DNA from: Sipunculus nudus | Lineage: Eukaryota; Annelida; Sipuncula; Golfingiida; Sipunculidae | NCBI GenBank assembly: GCA_026874595.1 | Contig: CM049320.1 | Location: 38,254,714-38,318,713 of the forward strand | Direction: 5' to 3' | Length of the DNA stretch: 64,000 nt | Shown: one piece after another, positions 12,075 to 23,397 of the stretch | Numbering within the stretch: the stretch's first letter is position 1 | Layout of the letters: each line of letters opens with the position of its first letter | Notes under the pieces: generated by a model | The model's input: only the letters and a program-made list of their open reading frames with translations | What the model was told of the DNA's origin: nothing | Database searches by the model: none | Program-made: the position numbers and the translations under genes

Positions 12075-13488
12075 TTTGATTCTCATCTCTGTTTTTTTTT
12101 TCTTTTTCTTTCATTTTACAAACTTGTATTTTTACTGAAAAAAAAATACTATTTTGCTTTTCTTTACAAACAAACTGATTCTACCAATCATTATAATTCT
12201 AAAAATTGTATTATCTTTTATTACACACAGTCATAGAGTTATTTACATACCGAGGCGATAGTGGACCTCATCATTGTCACGTACCCTCAAATGAAGCTGG
12301 GAATTATAAGAAAATTGCGTGTGATCACAGTATAACCTAATATGATCAACTCTAGGGCTTATGATATAATACTTTATTATGAATTGTCTGAAAGTCATAC
12401 GTCAGGGGTGCATATGGTGAATTCCAAAGTGCGGTTGGAATTGTCGGTATACTAAAGGGCCAACATGTTCCCCAAGTGATCGTCCGAGTTTGCTTTCAGA
12501 ATTTTACAATTTACATCCACTTGTTGGCGAAGGTACTTACACAAGCATATTGCTATCTCTAAATGTATAGGATACGTGATATAGCTCCAAATATGCCAAA
12601 CCAATAATATGCAGCCCCGTTCTGATTACCCTGCCGATCTGTGTGTAAGGCAAGTGGCACGCGCCCTATTGTTGTTGATTACGCAATAGGCTGTCCTCAC
12701 GGGGCAATAAACCTGAATGACTTTACGCCTCGCAATCGCGAGTTCACACCTAAGGTGTGATCTGTCACACCTCCATCTCACCAGCGGGTCTGCTGAAAGT
12801 AAGTGGCCAAAATACGCCCAAATATAAAACTAGACAGATTTTTATGCGGCCCTCGCTTTTGTTTGATTCTAAGGAATACTCCTACACGGTATCAATTTGA
12901 CACTACAGTGGATCATGAACTTATTCACGGAAAAGGACGAGAGCCATGGATATTTTCACGCTCCCAAAACCTTTCTTGCTTTCGAGTTATCAAGCGCACT
13001 GAAGAATTACAAATTTTACAATTTCATGACATGAAACCAATTTATAAATGAACTACTACTCACCTGCGCAGAGTTTATTGATAAATTTAAGAGATTTCTT
13101 ACTGAAAATTGCTGATAAATTCATGACGAGTATACCCGTCATAGGCACTGGGGGAATAAGAGAATATGACGAAAAGTGTTAACTGTGCTGTCTTTTGTCA
13201 CCAATAACTATATGAACAAGCTCAACCTTGTTAAGACTGGTCTGCTTGGATATCAATTGTCATTTTATACCTGATTCTGTGGTGTTAACAGGGATGGTGG
13301 GGCTAATTAAGGAGTTTCCATTATTCATTATATCTTCCTTGTTTATTAACAAGTATCTTAAATCTATTGTACTGTCCTGGTGCTAGAGCTCCATACATTG
13401 TACATCTTCTGTAACCAGATGCCTTTCTCTTGAGATTTATCAAATTTGATAAATATTTCTTTAAAGACGCCAGAATCAGTGTAATAGT

Positions 13489-13871
13489 TAACCCACAGCA
13501 AGTCATGGTGACTGAACTATCAACCCACAGTAAGTCACTGTGACTGAACTATCAACCCACAGTAGGTCACTGTGACTGAACTATCAACCCACACTAAGTC
13601 AGTGTGACTGAACTATCAACCCACAGTAGGTCACTGTGACTGAACTATCAACCCACACTAAGTCAGTGTGACTGAACTATCAACCCACACTAAGTCACTG
13701 TGACTGAACTATCAACCCACACTAAGTCACTGTGACTGAACTATCAACCCACACTAAGTCACTGTGACTGAACTATCAACCCACACTAAGTCACTGTGAC
13801 TGAACTATCAACCCACACTAAGTCACTGTGACTGAACTATCAACCCACACTAAGTCACTGTGACTGACCTA
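13489..13871. repeat. 32-bp minisatellite, 12 copies
   Basis: The unit is CAACCCACACTAAGTCACTG followed by TGACTGAACTAT. Starts at 13489 (first, diverged), 13521, 13553, 13585, 13617, 13649, 13681, 13713, 13745, 13777, 13809 and 13841 give an exact 32-bp period. Most units contain the odd palindrome AGTCAC-T-GTGACT; in two units AGTCAG breaks it. The left copies vary (ACAGTA versus ACACTA), while the right-hand six are identical, a sign of directional homogenisation. Confidence 0.95.
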
Positions 13872-13971
13872 TTGTGGGCTGTTGAGCTACATTTTGTGCT
13901 AATGGATCAGTTTAGTGGTATTCAGCACCAATGAGAAAGATATAAGTATTTTCTGAGGGACATAATGAATG

Positions 13972-14310
13972 TGGTGTAATGGTTAGTATGCTGGACTTGT
14001 GACCACAAGGTTGTAGGTTCACGTCCCGATCTGACTGTTTTCTGCGCTAAGACTTCTAGCCAAAGTCTTTACCACAAGGGTGCGCTCTCTTCACCCAGGA
14101 GTGAATGGGTACTGTCCAAACATGGGCATCAGGCAAATGTAAACTATAACCTTCCAGCTCCTTGTGTGGCTGGTTGGTTATATGCTCCTCAGGAAGCCGA
14201 GAAAAGCTACAAGAACGAACTGGCCTGAAAGACCAGAAAGACAGAGTGTAAAGTCGGAGGAGACTGACATTGTCGTGATATAAGACTATAAACCCCCAAC
14301 CTTCAACCCT
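13972..14310 (+). repeat. tRNA-derived SINE, family 2
   Basis: GTGGTGTAATGGTTAGTATG (A box region) and GTAGGTTCACGTCCCGA (B box) are spaced as in a tRNA gene. A conserved-looking central block follows (TTCACCCAGGAGTGAATGGG), then a 3' part ending GATATAAGACTATAAAC. This head-core-tail layout is typical of metazoan SINEs with a shared central domain. The anticodon arm does not pair well, so it is not a functional tRNA gene. No homology to SINE family 1 is apparent. Confidence 0.6.
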
Positions 14311-16630
14311 TTTGACCTTAACAAAGTGACCCAATTTTGAAGTCTGAGGCAGGATTCAAGAACTTTATCCAGACATGTTAAGATGCAAAAACAGTGTCCC
14401 TGCTCAAATATGGACAACCCAGCTCCAAACTTGATAACTTTCATTCAACTGAGCTAAAAAAATACTAGACAAAAGAACCACTTGCTGATAAAAATATGAT
14501 GAAAAACGACCCCACTGCCCATTTGACTTGGTAAGAGATTAGTGTGTGCATCAACAGTTTTGTGGTCCCGCATAAAATGTGTGTTCTCTCCTCCCATGAA
14601 AGGAATATTGCGAGCGCGAGCGATTTTTCATATGTCATGAATGGCAGCAGCATGGCGAGCCTCATTGTGATTGTCAAGGAACGAACATTAATGGCTTCCT
14701 ACAACAATGAAAGGACCAATTGAATAATCACAAGGCACCTGATACAGACACAAGGTAAAAATGTTCGATCCCCCTCCAGACATAATGGTTACAACCTTAG
14801 CCCTTTTTATAGGTCAGCCCATTCAAGTGGTGGGGGTGAAAGGTTAATAGAACTCTCAACACCCTTTTGTGCAGTTGATGGATCAGATGAGGTGGGGCAT
14901 TACTTAACAAGATTACGTTTTAGAACCCTGGTATTCTGTTTCAGTGCTGATAGAATTTATACCCCAGAAATCGTGAACGGTCTTAATTCACTGCAGGAAA
15001 TGTTTTCTCTTTGGCACAACTTTCAAATTTGATTCTGTCACTCATTTCAAGCCATGATTTAACGTATTTCATCAGGAATATGATCTGAAAGCAATCTAAC
15101 TGTCACCATTGATCAACTATTTCATCAAGCAGCAGCCATTTTTAACCTGTTCCACAGATAAAAGTGCCAAAGAGGTTCTGAATCTACTTTCATAACTTCA
15201 GTAAAAAGCACATGGTAAGAAGCCTGATTTACAAATAAAGTATTAACCACAATTAGCTTTTTGATCAATATATGAGATAACATATGCAAATAATTTTCTT
15301 TTGGTAAATATCCCCCTGAACAGAGTTAAGCTGGATAACAATGTAGGTTTTTCTATGGCTGAAGGATTTCTGACCTAAACTATCCTAAATTGATTTTATC
15401 TCAAACCTGAAAATGAGGCATCAACTGGGAGCCGGGGCTGATATTAAACAGATTTTCCCTGAAAAATTACCTGAAGAATTTTCCAACATGTATTTCAGAA
15501 GAACCAAGATCTACAGTGAAAGTTACTCTCTTCTTAAAATTAAAGTGCTTTTCAATGACTTAATTCATAACCAATAGTGCTTTTTCAAAGACATTCAAGG
15601 CCATGCCATAGTTATTCAACACTTTCGTCGTTTTCTATACAACACATTCACGGTTTTTCAAGGACCCATACATAATCCATCAGATGTTTATATGACACAT
15701 GGCAAAACCCTTAGGAAAACAGCAATTTATTTACTCACTTCTCCCTCTCTGTAATCTCAAATAAGTATGCTGCTATAGCATCTATTTCATGAGTAATGAA
15801 CCAGACTACCAGTGTTTGTGCTTAAATCACAACTGCCAATCAGATCTAACAAACAAAATGTAAACAATACACTGTTCACATACTGTCTGAACAAGGACAA
15901 TTGCACTGGAAACTGGGACAGGTTTCCATGGCTTTATCTGATTGGTCAAAACCTTGATACACTCCGGGCAGTGCTAAATGTTTGGTCTCGACCGAGCACC
16001 AAAACGTTCTCTGGCTCCTAGCTGCGTAAAACAAGTGTTTGTGAGTCATTTGACTGGTTCAATTGTGTTGTTCATTATTCATGAAATAGATGCCAGAGTT
16101 GCTCGCAGAATCAAGGTCTGTGAAAGCTTAGCTGCCACATACTTGGTAGTATTTAGATGGTTCACACTTAAAGCTATTTATAGTTTTAGATTTTCCTGTA
16201 ACCATGAAACTGCGTCTTGAATATTATTTTGCTCACTGCAGTGTAAATATTGCCACGTTTTTTAACAATTTTCTTTTTGATCTAGTCCTCCTGTGTCTAG
16301 GAAAGGTTATTACAGTGCCATAGTTGATCATTATCATTTCAAAAGTTATTTCAGGATATTTATACCATGTAAGAGAGTTGGGTTGTGTATCCCCAGCGAG
16401 CTCATGAGGCGAATCGATTCACGATATAAAAAGGAATCATGCAAATCAGTTTGTGAACCTGTTTGCATTATATAAAAGACTATTTTATTTTTATTTTTTT
16501 TAATTAATTTGGCTTGGTTTTGCATAATTTCCAATACTGTAGGTATGAACGATTGCAGGACTTTGTTTTTGAAAATTGCTGGGGGCAAATTTACCCTGTG
16601 CAATATGGCACTAGAAACAGTAAGACTGAC

Positions 16631-16802
16631 CTTCGATTCCACTGATACACTTGACACGGTCCCTTATTTCCACATTGTAATGTGCAAATGACATGAACAC
16701 TCCATCGGTGGTGTATTTTTCCTGGGGATGATACACCCGGGCAAAACTGTGGTGCCATTCAAACCTGTCTCCACTGTCGGTTGGAACTATTTTTCCATAC
16801 AC
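16631..16802 (-). CDS. GLCE: GLCE coding exon 3: N-terminal beta domain
   Basis: Residues 127-183 plus one base. The acceptor is CTCTTTTCAG (ending 16803) and the donor GAATCGAAG/GTCAGT (16630). The exon starts [16 protein letters not shown] and ends with [15 protein letters not shown] followed by [13 protein letters not shown]. These match vertebrate GLCE blocks with the conserved Tyr-Gly-Lys, the Tyr-x-x-Asp-Gly-Val-Phe-Met-Ser-Phe segment and the Glu-Val/[10 protein letters not shown] motif. The read-through frame past the donor (QSYCF and stop) is not part of the protein. The exon is isolated between a 37.8-kb and a 15.3-kb intron, so ORF length alone would miss it. Confidence 0.95.
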
Positions 16803-17796
16803 CTGAAAAGAGATAAAATTAAGCCATGAATGAGATCAATTTGCACTGTTCATGTTTAATTTGACATGTCATAAAATGATGTCCTTCTAAGCATAAATAA
16901 AAATTTTATTAAAAGTCCTTTCTCAATTTCTTGAAAAAAAGTACTAGATCTTGTTTCAGGTTTTGAAGGAGCAGTAACAGTAATTTAAATTTAAATCTGT
17001 TTGTCAAGGTGTTTCTATTTGTACTTGTCTAATGAACAGACAGACAGATGGCTACACAGAAGGCACAACTTGAGGCCAGTCAAGCCAAAATTAAATCTGA
17101 TGAATCCGTACTAATTCAGACAAAGGTTAAACAAGAGCACTGCAAGAAATCATGATATGCCTGTCACAAGTCTTGTCCCCTCTGACCTCATTAAATATGT
17201 GTGGGTTTTGCCTAGAATCATACTCGGGAGAGATAATGTATTGGTTAGTAGTTAGTGTGAGTTTCGTAAAAATCCATCAGAGGCCTAATAAGTTATCGCA
17301 GCAACACTTAAAGTTGATGGACTGTGGGTATAGCATAATATTTCCCATTACAGAAGGGCATCTAAAAAGGCACAACCTTCTGGTACAGACCTTGGCTTGG
17401 GGTCTTGGTCACTCTTAGCACAGAAAACAGAACAAACAGGACACTAACCACGTCCTTTTCATCAAACGTTCACCTTCCTAACCACTATAAAACCACATGT
17501 CATAATTATCAGTTTACTTGTTGAAAATTAAACGAACAGTTTAACAAATGAAATATGTTTATCTGATGGCTACTCTTTATTTCTCTGGGTTTCATATCAG
17601 AAAGAAACCACACTGATAAGAATATGTGAAAATATAAGTTTACTGTCAGAGTAAAAAAGGACTTTTAATGTTGTACCATCATCTGCAATACCATTCATTC
17701 AATGATGCCAACAGAAACCAAGGTTACAACATAACTAAAATATAAAATTCTGATATGAATTTTCACAATTATCAGTAAGGCAAAAATCATAAATAT

Positions 17797-20225
17797 AAAC
17801 AAGTGACCCATGGGTCATGACGCTCAGCTGCCAAGCATGACCTGTGACATCATGGACTGAGATTCACAACTTCCAGTCAAATTTTGAAGAACCAATTTGC
17901 CAATTTGTTGAAAATTTTCTATGACAACAGAAATATATATCACCTATGTCTGGTTAAAACACAGTGAATTGATGGTCTGAGGAAAATGCATGATTGTTAA
18001 GCTATCAGGCACTATTCCAACAGCTTGCTTGAAACCTGTCAGTCTCAAAGGAACACCACAAAGGGCAAATATAAGATCAAAATATATAGCAAAAATCAAG
18101 GAAATACATGCAAGAATTATTGAGAAACAGGTGCTTCTGTATGAATTTTTATTTAATACAAGCCAACTGTACTGCACTTTTATAAATGATGGTAATATTT
18201 ATTCAGAAATATTTGACCCAATCCTTTACAAGATTACATAAATATACATCCAACTGCATTCACTTTAACTGTTCTTGAGATAATATGATCAAAAGGAATT
18301 AAAAGATGGTTGCCTGGTGGCCATATTGGACTTCTGACAAGTCTGAAATCAGACAACAAACATTTTCTAAATCGGACCAAACATTAAAGAAAAATTACTG
18401 AAACTGCACTAAAGAAAGAATTTCTAAGGTGGCGAACTGGCAGACATAATGGAGTTCTGACAAGTATGACATTTGATATCCCACATTCTCCAATAAGAGA
18501 CCAAACTTGGGGGAAAATTATCCAGTAATGAATGCCCAAAATAATTCAAAAGACATGTCCAGGCCCTCATATCAGATTTATAGATATGCAATTGTAAAAA
18601 GTGTAAGTCCAATATTTTTTATTTTCACTCTGCTTTTCAATGGGGTCAGCAGGGTAGGTAAACTGCCAAACCTGAAAGAAAAGAAATGCAGAAAGCATGA
18701 CTAAGAGTCTTGAAATGAAACAAAAAGCCATCCTAAATCAAGGTACACATCCACATATTATGAGAACAAACACTTGCTTTTATATGTGGTGATATATATT
18801 AAAATATTCAGATATCTAGGAAACTAAGTTTATTGCTAGGATTCCATAAAATAAACTGCAAAATGTTCCCATCATCTTATAAATCAGTAGCTAAACCTTA
18901 ATACTATACTCTCATAGTCTTAATGCCTGGCTGAAGCATTCTGACAACAGTGTTTTTGTTATGAAGTAACGAGGTACTTATCACTGAGCCTTATCACTTA
19001 ATAGGCTGATACAAAAGGGAGTCATATGTCACCAGTGTCACTCAAAATTACAGCCACACAGGGAGATGTACCAGCTGGAGTGGGATGGTTATATATACAA
19101 GAAAAATAGAGATGGTCTATAAAATAAGTAATTGTGAACATCCCTGACCTATGACCTTGGCCTTTTGCCCATATATCAACTGGATTCTTTCTAAATGATG
19201 CGCAACTACTAACCACTTAAATCTGGTGTAATTACTTGGCAACCAATGGGTGAATAACTTTGACCTGCAACCTTTAACCTGCTGACCAGCTGACCTCAAT
19301 ATAAATAAGTTATTTATTCAAGCAAAAAGACCCATAAATATGAAGTTTGAGTCAAACTGAGTGATGCATAGATGTAGCATATGTGAAAGACTGAAGGTTT
19401 GGGTTGAACAGTTACTCTTGAAATATGCTCACAAGCATTTAGAACAATTAAATATTGTGACCTTGACCTTTGACTTTTTGACCTCAACATCAATAGGCTT
19501 CTTCCCTTATTGGTAGGTAAGCCATATATGACAGATGGAAGGTACAGATTGAAAAGTTTGCCTGAAAATGACTCCAGGCAAGAAGTGGGTGCTGTGAACT
19601 TGACCTTTGACCTCAAAATCAACAGGTCTTTTCCCCTGTTGGCAGAGAAGCGATATCAGTGCTGATAGGTTTGGAATGAAAAGTCTAGCTTGAAATGTGT
19701 CCACAACCTTTTCAAAGAAGTGGATCCTGTGACCCTGACCTTTGACCTTGTGACCTCAAAATCTATAGGATTCTTCTCCAACTTAGTAGGTGAGCTATAT
19801 GTGAAAAATCAAAGAATTGGGATGAAAGGGTTGGCTTAAAATGCATCCACAGGCTTTTCAAAGAAGAGGCTCCTGTGACCTTGACCTTTGACCTTTTGAC
19901 CTCAAAAAAATTATGGTTCTTCCCCTGTTGGTAGGTGAGCTGTATGTGAAAGATGGAAGGTTTGGGATGAAAATTTTGTCTCAAAGAGTTATTTCTGGGG
20001 GGTGCAAACACACCCCATAACTTCGAGAATATAGGTCGCAGTGACCTAATTTCAGGTTTGCAAGGAGATCTTTTTATAACCTCTAAGACTGCATAGGGTT
20101 CATGGCCCTAGCCCCTACGGTTACGATTTGTGCCCTGCTAACGGCCGGACGGCCGGCCAGACGGAAGGACGACGGACAAAGACACATCGCTATAGCCCAG
20201 CATGACTGAAAGTCAGCTGAGCTAA
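17797..20225 (+). mobile_element. Helitron-like non-autonomous element with DR1-containing array (GACCCATGGGTC / CAGCTGAGCTAA family)
   Basis: The left end carries the perfect 14-bp palindrome TGACCCATGGGTCA (17804-17817), followed by GCTCAGCTGCC. The right end has a hairpin, TGACT-GAA-AGTCA (20203-20215), then GCTGAGCTAA. A hairpin a few bases before CTAA is reminiscent of Helitron 3' ends (hairpin plus CTRR). Before it lie CGGACGGCCGGCCAGACGG and further ACGGAAGGACGAC repeats. Four diverged ~145-bp monomers with TGACCTTTGAC lie at about 19455-19990. A second element at 23398-25281 shares both ends but not the array. No coding sequence for a helicase was recognised. Confidence 0.55.
19440..19990 (+). 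repeat. Diverged ~140-145-bp tandem monomers with TGACCTTTGACC
   Basis: About four monomers, each with GTGACC(T/C)TGACCTTTGAC, a CTTCcCC(T/A)-TTGGTAGGTGAGC-like middle and GATGGAAGGTTTGGG(A/T)TGAAA. They belong to the same monomer superfamily as the arrays at 1951, 27000 and 46600, but are the most diverged. Minus-strand open frames across 19022-20011 are array by-products. Confidence 0.8.
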
Positions 20226-22025
20226 AAAGGGGACAGAAACAAGTCTAAAACATCAAAATTTGTCTTCAAGTTAGAACAACATGATCAACCGATATGTCCT
20301 TCCATGAATGGCAAACGTCTGGCTTTGCAGGTTGCCCCAGCATGGTGGTATTAATGAATGCAATTCTTCATCAACATTAGATAGATCAATATCCGTACGG
20401 GGGAGATTAATAACTTAAGTAATTTTCTAGAAAGATTGAACCATCAGCGTCGCAAGTATCACACCGTCACAGACGTCTGCTTAAACGGATGAGATCCATG
20501 ATTTAACCTCTAGCATACCTATGTTCTCCAAACACTCAGACAGGAAGAAAAATATGGCTAATCGGCAATGAATTACATCATTAAACCATGGCTGGGCATT
20601 AAATTAGAAGCCAAGCATTCGTGGCTTGTAGAGCGTTCAACAATGATGAATGTGTCTAACCCTACTCATTACCGCCATCCTGTGCGACAGCTCTGCACGC
20701 TTCGACCCTAAAATGATCATTCTGCAATATTTCAATTGGGATAAATTGAAAGCAATGGTATGGCAGGGCTCGTACATCAGTCCAGCCGGACAGTTCCTGT
20801 ACTGCTGCTGTCATGGCTGATGACTCGCCATACTGTAACAAGTGTCCCCCGACACGCAGATAGATCAACCAGAGTTCTCGGGACTCTGACTGAAGACCCC
20901 TTGCAAGCACCTGTCAATTGCTGCGATATTACAGTGTTCGTCCACAGTGTACTGTTCCACCTGATGACGGCTTTAACACCGACTTGAGTCCCCGCTCCCC
21001 GGCTATTAATTTTCTCTGTAAGAGGATTGCGAGCAAACCTTATCCTGCTATAACCCTTAACCTTAAAGATAAAGCAAAATCCAACATTTGAACCAAAGAC
21101 TGGTCCATTTGTATCTGCGAGGAGGTAGCCGTTTTGTGCTTCTGGTATTTTGACCCGTCTTAATTTCCCGTAGCCATTACAGATAACGTGCTCCACAAGC
21201 TGTTTCTCTTACACCAGAGCTTTGCTCCATTCTGTGTGTAAACATCTTGATTTGTATCTGTTCTGCAGAGTGCACCATCCATCAATTTGACCTTGTGATT
21301 GATTGCTACGGCAACCACGCTGGTTTTAACCTTGCTTACTATCCATCCAGACTGACTGAGGGTTGGTCCATACTCAGGTCTCGTTTTTCTTAACCACAAT
21401 ATCCTGATTTATTAACCCCCCGAATGGCACAGATAATAAATAACTAAGCAAAGTACTGATAAATCATCTCATTCTAAGATGGTTATATCAATCACATTAA
21501 TATAAATCTAATTCAATATTCTGAGTTGCACTGGTCATTCAACTGGACTTATATTGAGCTTCATCCAGCTGAGCTTTCTGACATGTAAGGGGTTAATACA
21601 AATTATTACCAACTTGACTGTTTCAGCAAGTTTTTTTTTATCCATCTGTACACATTATAACATACCCATGTCATACATTTGTAACAGCTAGGAAATGACC
21701 AAAACTGCTCTGGTGTATAATCTTGAATTATCCATAACTTAACACTGAACGTCTACCTATGACACCTAAAAGTGTTTTCACATGTATACCCAATATGTTT
21801 GTGAGTGTGTGTGGGAAGGCAGGCAGAAGGTCAATGGTGTAACTGTGTGAATAAATGCTTTGCCAAGATCCAAACAACTCACTGGTAAGATCCATACAAC
21901 CTGTGAATGGTAAAGCTGCATTTCCACTCAAGCATTCCAGACACAGGATTGGATATGATATGTTTAGTGTTTAAACTTATACGTCGCTGCATGGCTAAAG
22001 TCACTAGGTGTAACCGAGATTCAAA

Positions 22026-22175
22026 CAACCAGTCACTGGTAACATCTAAACAACCAGTCACTGGTGAGATCAAAACAACCAGTCACTGGTGAGATCCAAA
22101 CAACCAGCCACTGGTAAGATCTAAAAAACCAGTCACTGGTGAGATCCAAACAACCAGTAGCTGGTAAGTTCACTG
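22026..22175. repeat. 25-bp minisatellite, six copies, palindromic core
   Basis: Units start at 22026, 22051, 22076, 22101, 22126 and 22151. The core ACCAGT-C-ACTGGT is an odd palindrome followed by RAGATCYAAA. Two decayed copies with the same spacing lie at about 21867-21915, separated from the array by about 110 bp of unrelated sequence. Each palindrome could form a small hairpin in the GLCE pre-mRNA. Confidence 0.9.
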
Positions 22176-23397
22176 ACAAACCATTAGAGGTTCTCTAATT
22201 GCATTCAAGGCACCAAATTTCACACATGATTGACTGACCCAAGATTTCTTGTTAATAATTACAGCTAAGTTCAGGCTCATGTGTGTGTTTTGAGGGTGTA
22301 ATTTCATATAATATAACAATATGAATTCACACAATTTACTATGTTAAGAATTACCATATGGTGATTATATTATGATAAAATTACAGAGGACAAACATTTA
22401 GCAAGTAGTAGACAAACAAACAACAGGCTTTACATCTTCAACTTAAGATCCTCAGAGCATCAGATACCGTGACAAAAGCTTAATTGTAATTTTGTGTAAT
22501 TAAAAGAAACAGATTAGAATGTTATACATGATGCAGAGGAGAAAGCAGTGCAAGTCATAATATCAGCACAATAAATATACATGGGAATAACATGTCTTCT
22601 CTAATAACTTTTTAAAATAAACTACAAAGTTACATTTATATGAAAAAGAGGGAACTGCATCACAACCTACACAAGTGAATTTTCTTAAGTTGCAGAAAAA
22701 TAAGATAAAAATAAGAAGCCTCTGTTTTCCAGCCCATATGATGTTAATGTCAGCATTCTGGATTATCACAGCACAGCGAAGCACAACCGAAAGACGGTGA
22801 TTTCTACCTCTCCTGTTACTGAAATATTCAACAATTACTGATAATAAACAGCAGCCGTGTTGGACCCTAATGAGGCATCGGTTCCGCAGCCTGACAGAAG
22901 CCATGTTCACGGTGTTATTTACCACATGACAAAATGACTGTGCTTTCAGTGAACATCCACAAAACCTATCTATACTCAGCTGCCCATGAGGTATGTCCTG
23001 ATAATACTTTGTACTGCGCTGACTGGCAGCTGTTCTTGCTCAGAGTGTTTTACCAACTCGACAAGTAATTGGCGGCCATCACAGGTTCCTGTACTGAAGG
23101 AACAGGAAGTCTCGGCTAATTTGGAACCGAACAGCTTTTCCTTTTCCATATTACCTTTTCATTTATCTAACATTTTCCCTAATAACCCCACAGATCCAGA
23201 CTGTCAATCAGCAAATGACCACGCTGAGCATACATTTATCTCATCATATCCAATTATCATTTTAATTGTCAAGAAAATTAGATTCTTTTATTAATCCTAT
23301 AGTTCTGTAAACAGAAACAAAGTATAATCACAAAATGAAAGACAAGATCAGATTAATTTGTGAAGATTACATGGCTAAATAGATCAGAATAATGAAG

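Larger units (their letters stand above)
10968..13178. mobile_element. Candidate 2.2-kb TTAA-flanked DNA transposon (piggyBac-type), non-autonomous
   Basis: TTAA flanks the element at 10964-10967 and 13179-13182. The ends form an imperfect inverted repeat of about 36 bp: the left end reads CACATTCGCTGCC...ATTCCCCCAGTGCC and the inverted right end reads CACTTTTCGTCAT...ATTCCCCCAGTGCC, with a perfect 14-bp inner block at matching distance. TTAA duplication is the hallmark of piggyBac elements. No transposase frame was recognised; the 82-residue frame at 12803-13051 has no family match. The interior holds an AT microsatellite (11234-11281), a GA tract and a nested 451-bp MITE. The two TTAA sites could be coincidental, but the inverted inner block argues against that. 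Confidence 0.5.
1372..16630 (-). other. GLCE: 15.3-kb GLCE intron, repeat-rich
   Basis: GT-AG intron bounded by GTCAGT at 16630-16625 and TTTCAG at 1377-1372. Recognisable contents are entered separately: Helitron-like pieces, SINEs, MITEs and minisatellites. In 2903-3450, 3845-4840, 5010-6353, 6720-9500, 9910-10960, 13190-13485 and 14310-16630 I see only AT-rich unique-looking DNA. Open frames there are short, lack family matches and carry no splice context. Confidence 0.9.

Noticed and set aside
13489-13871. CRISPR-like array
   Set aside because: The 32-bp units are contiguous with no unique spacers and the genome is eukaryotic; it is a minisatellite.
13976-14040. Possible functional tRNA gene
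   Set aside because: Box spacing is right but the anticodon stem does not pair; followed by a SINE central block.
20777-21196. 139-residue minus-strand open frame, with an adjacent 79-residue frame (21160-21399)
   Set aside because: The longest non-repeat frame, but no recognised family and no splice context that links it to GLCE. Treated as chance in a slightly GC-richer patch.
22986-23294. 102-residue plus-strand frame with a signal-peptide-like start (MRYVLIILCTALTGSCSC)
   Set aside because: The start is tempting, but the rest is low in structure, has no family match and lies inside a GLCE intron on the opposite strand with no promoter or splice support.
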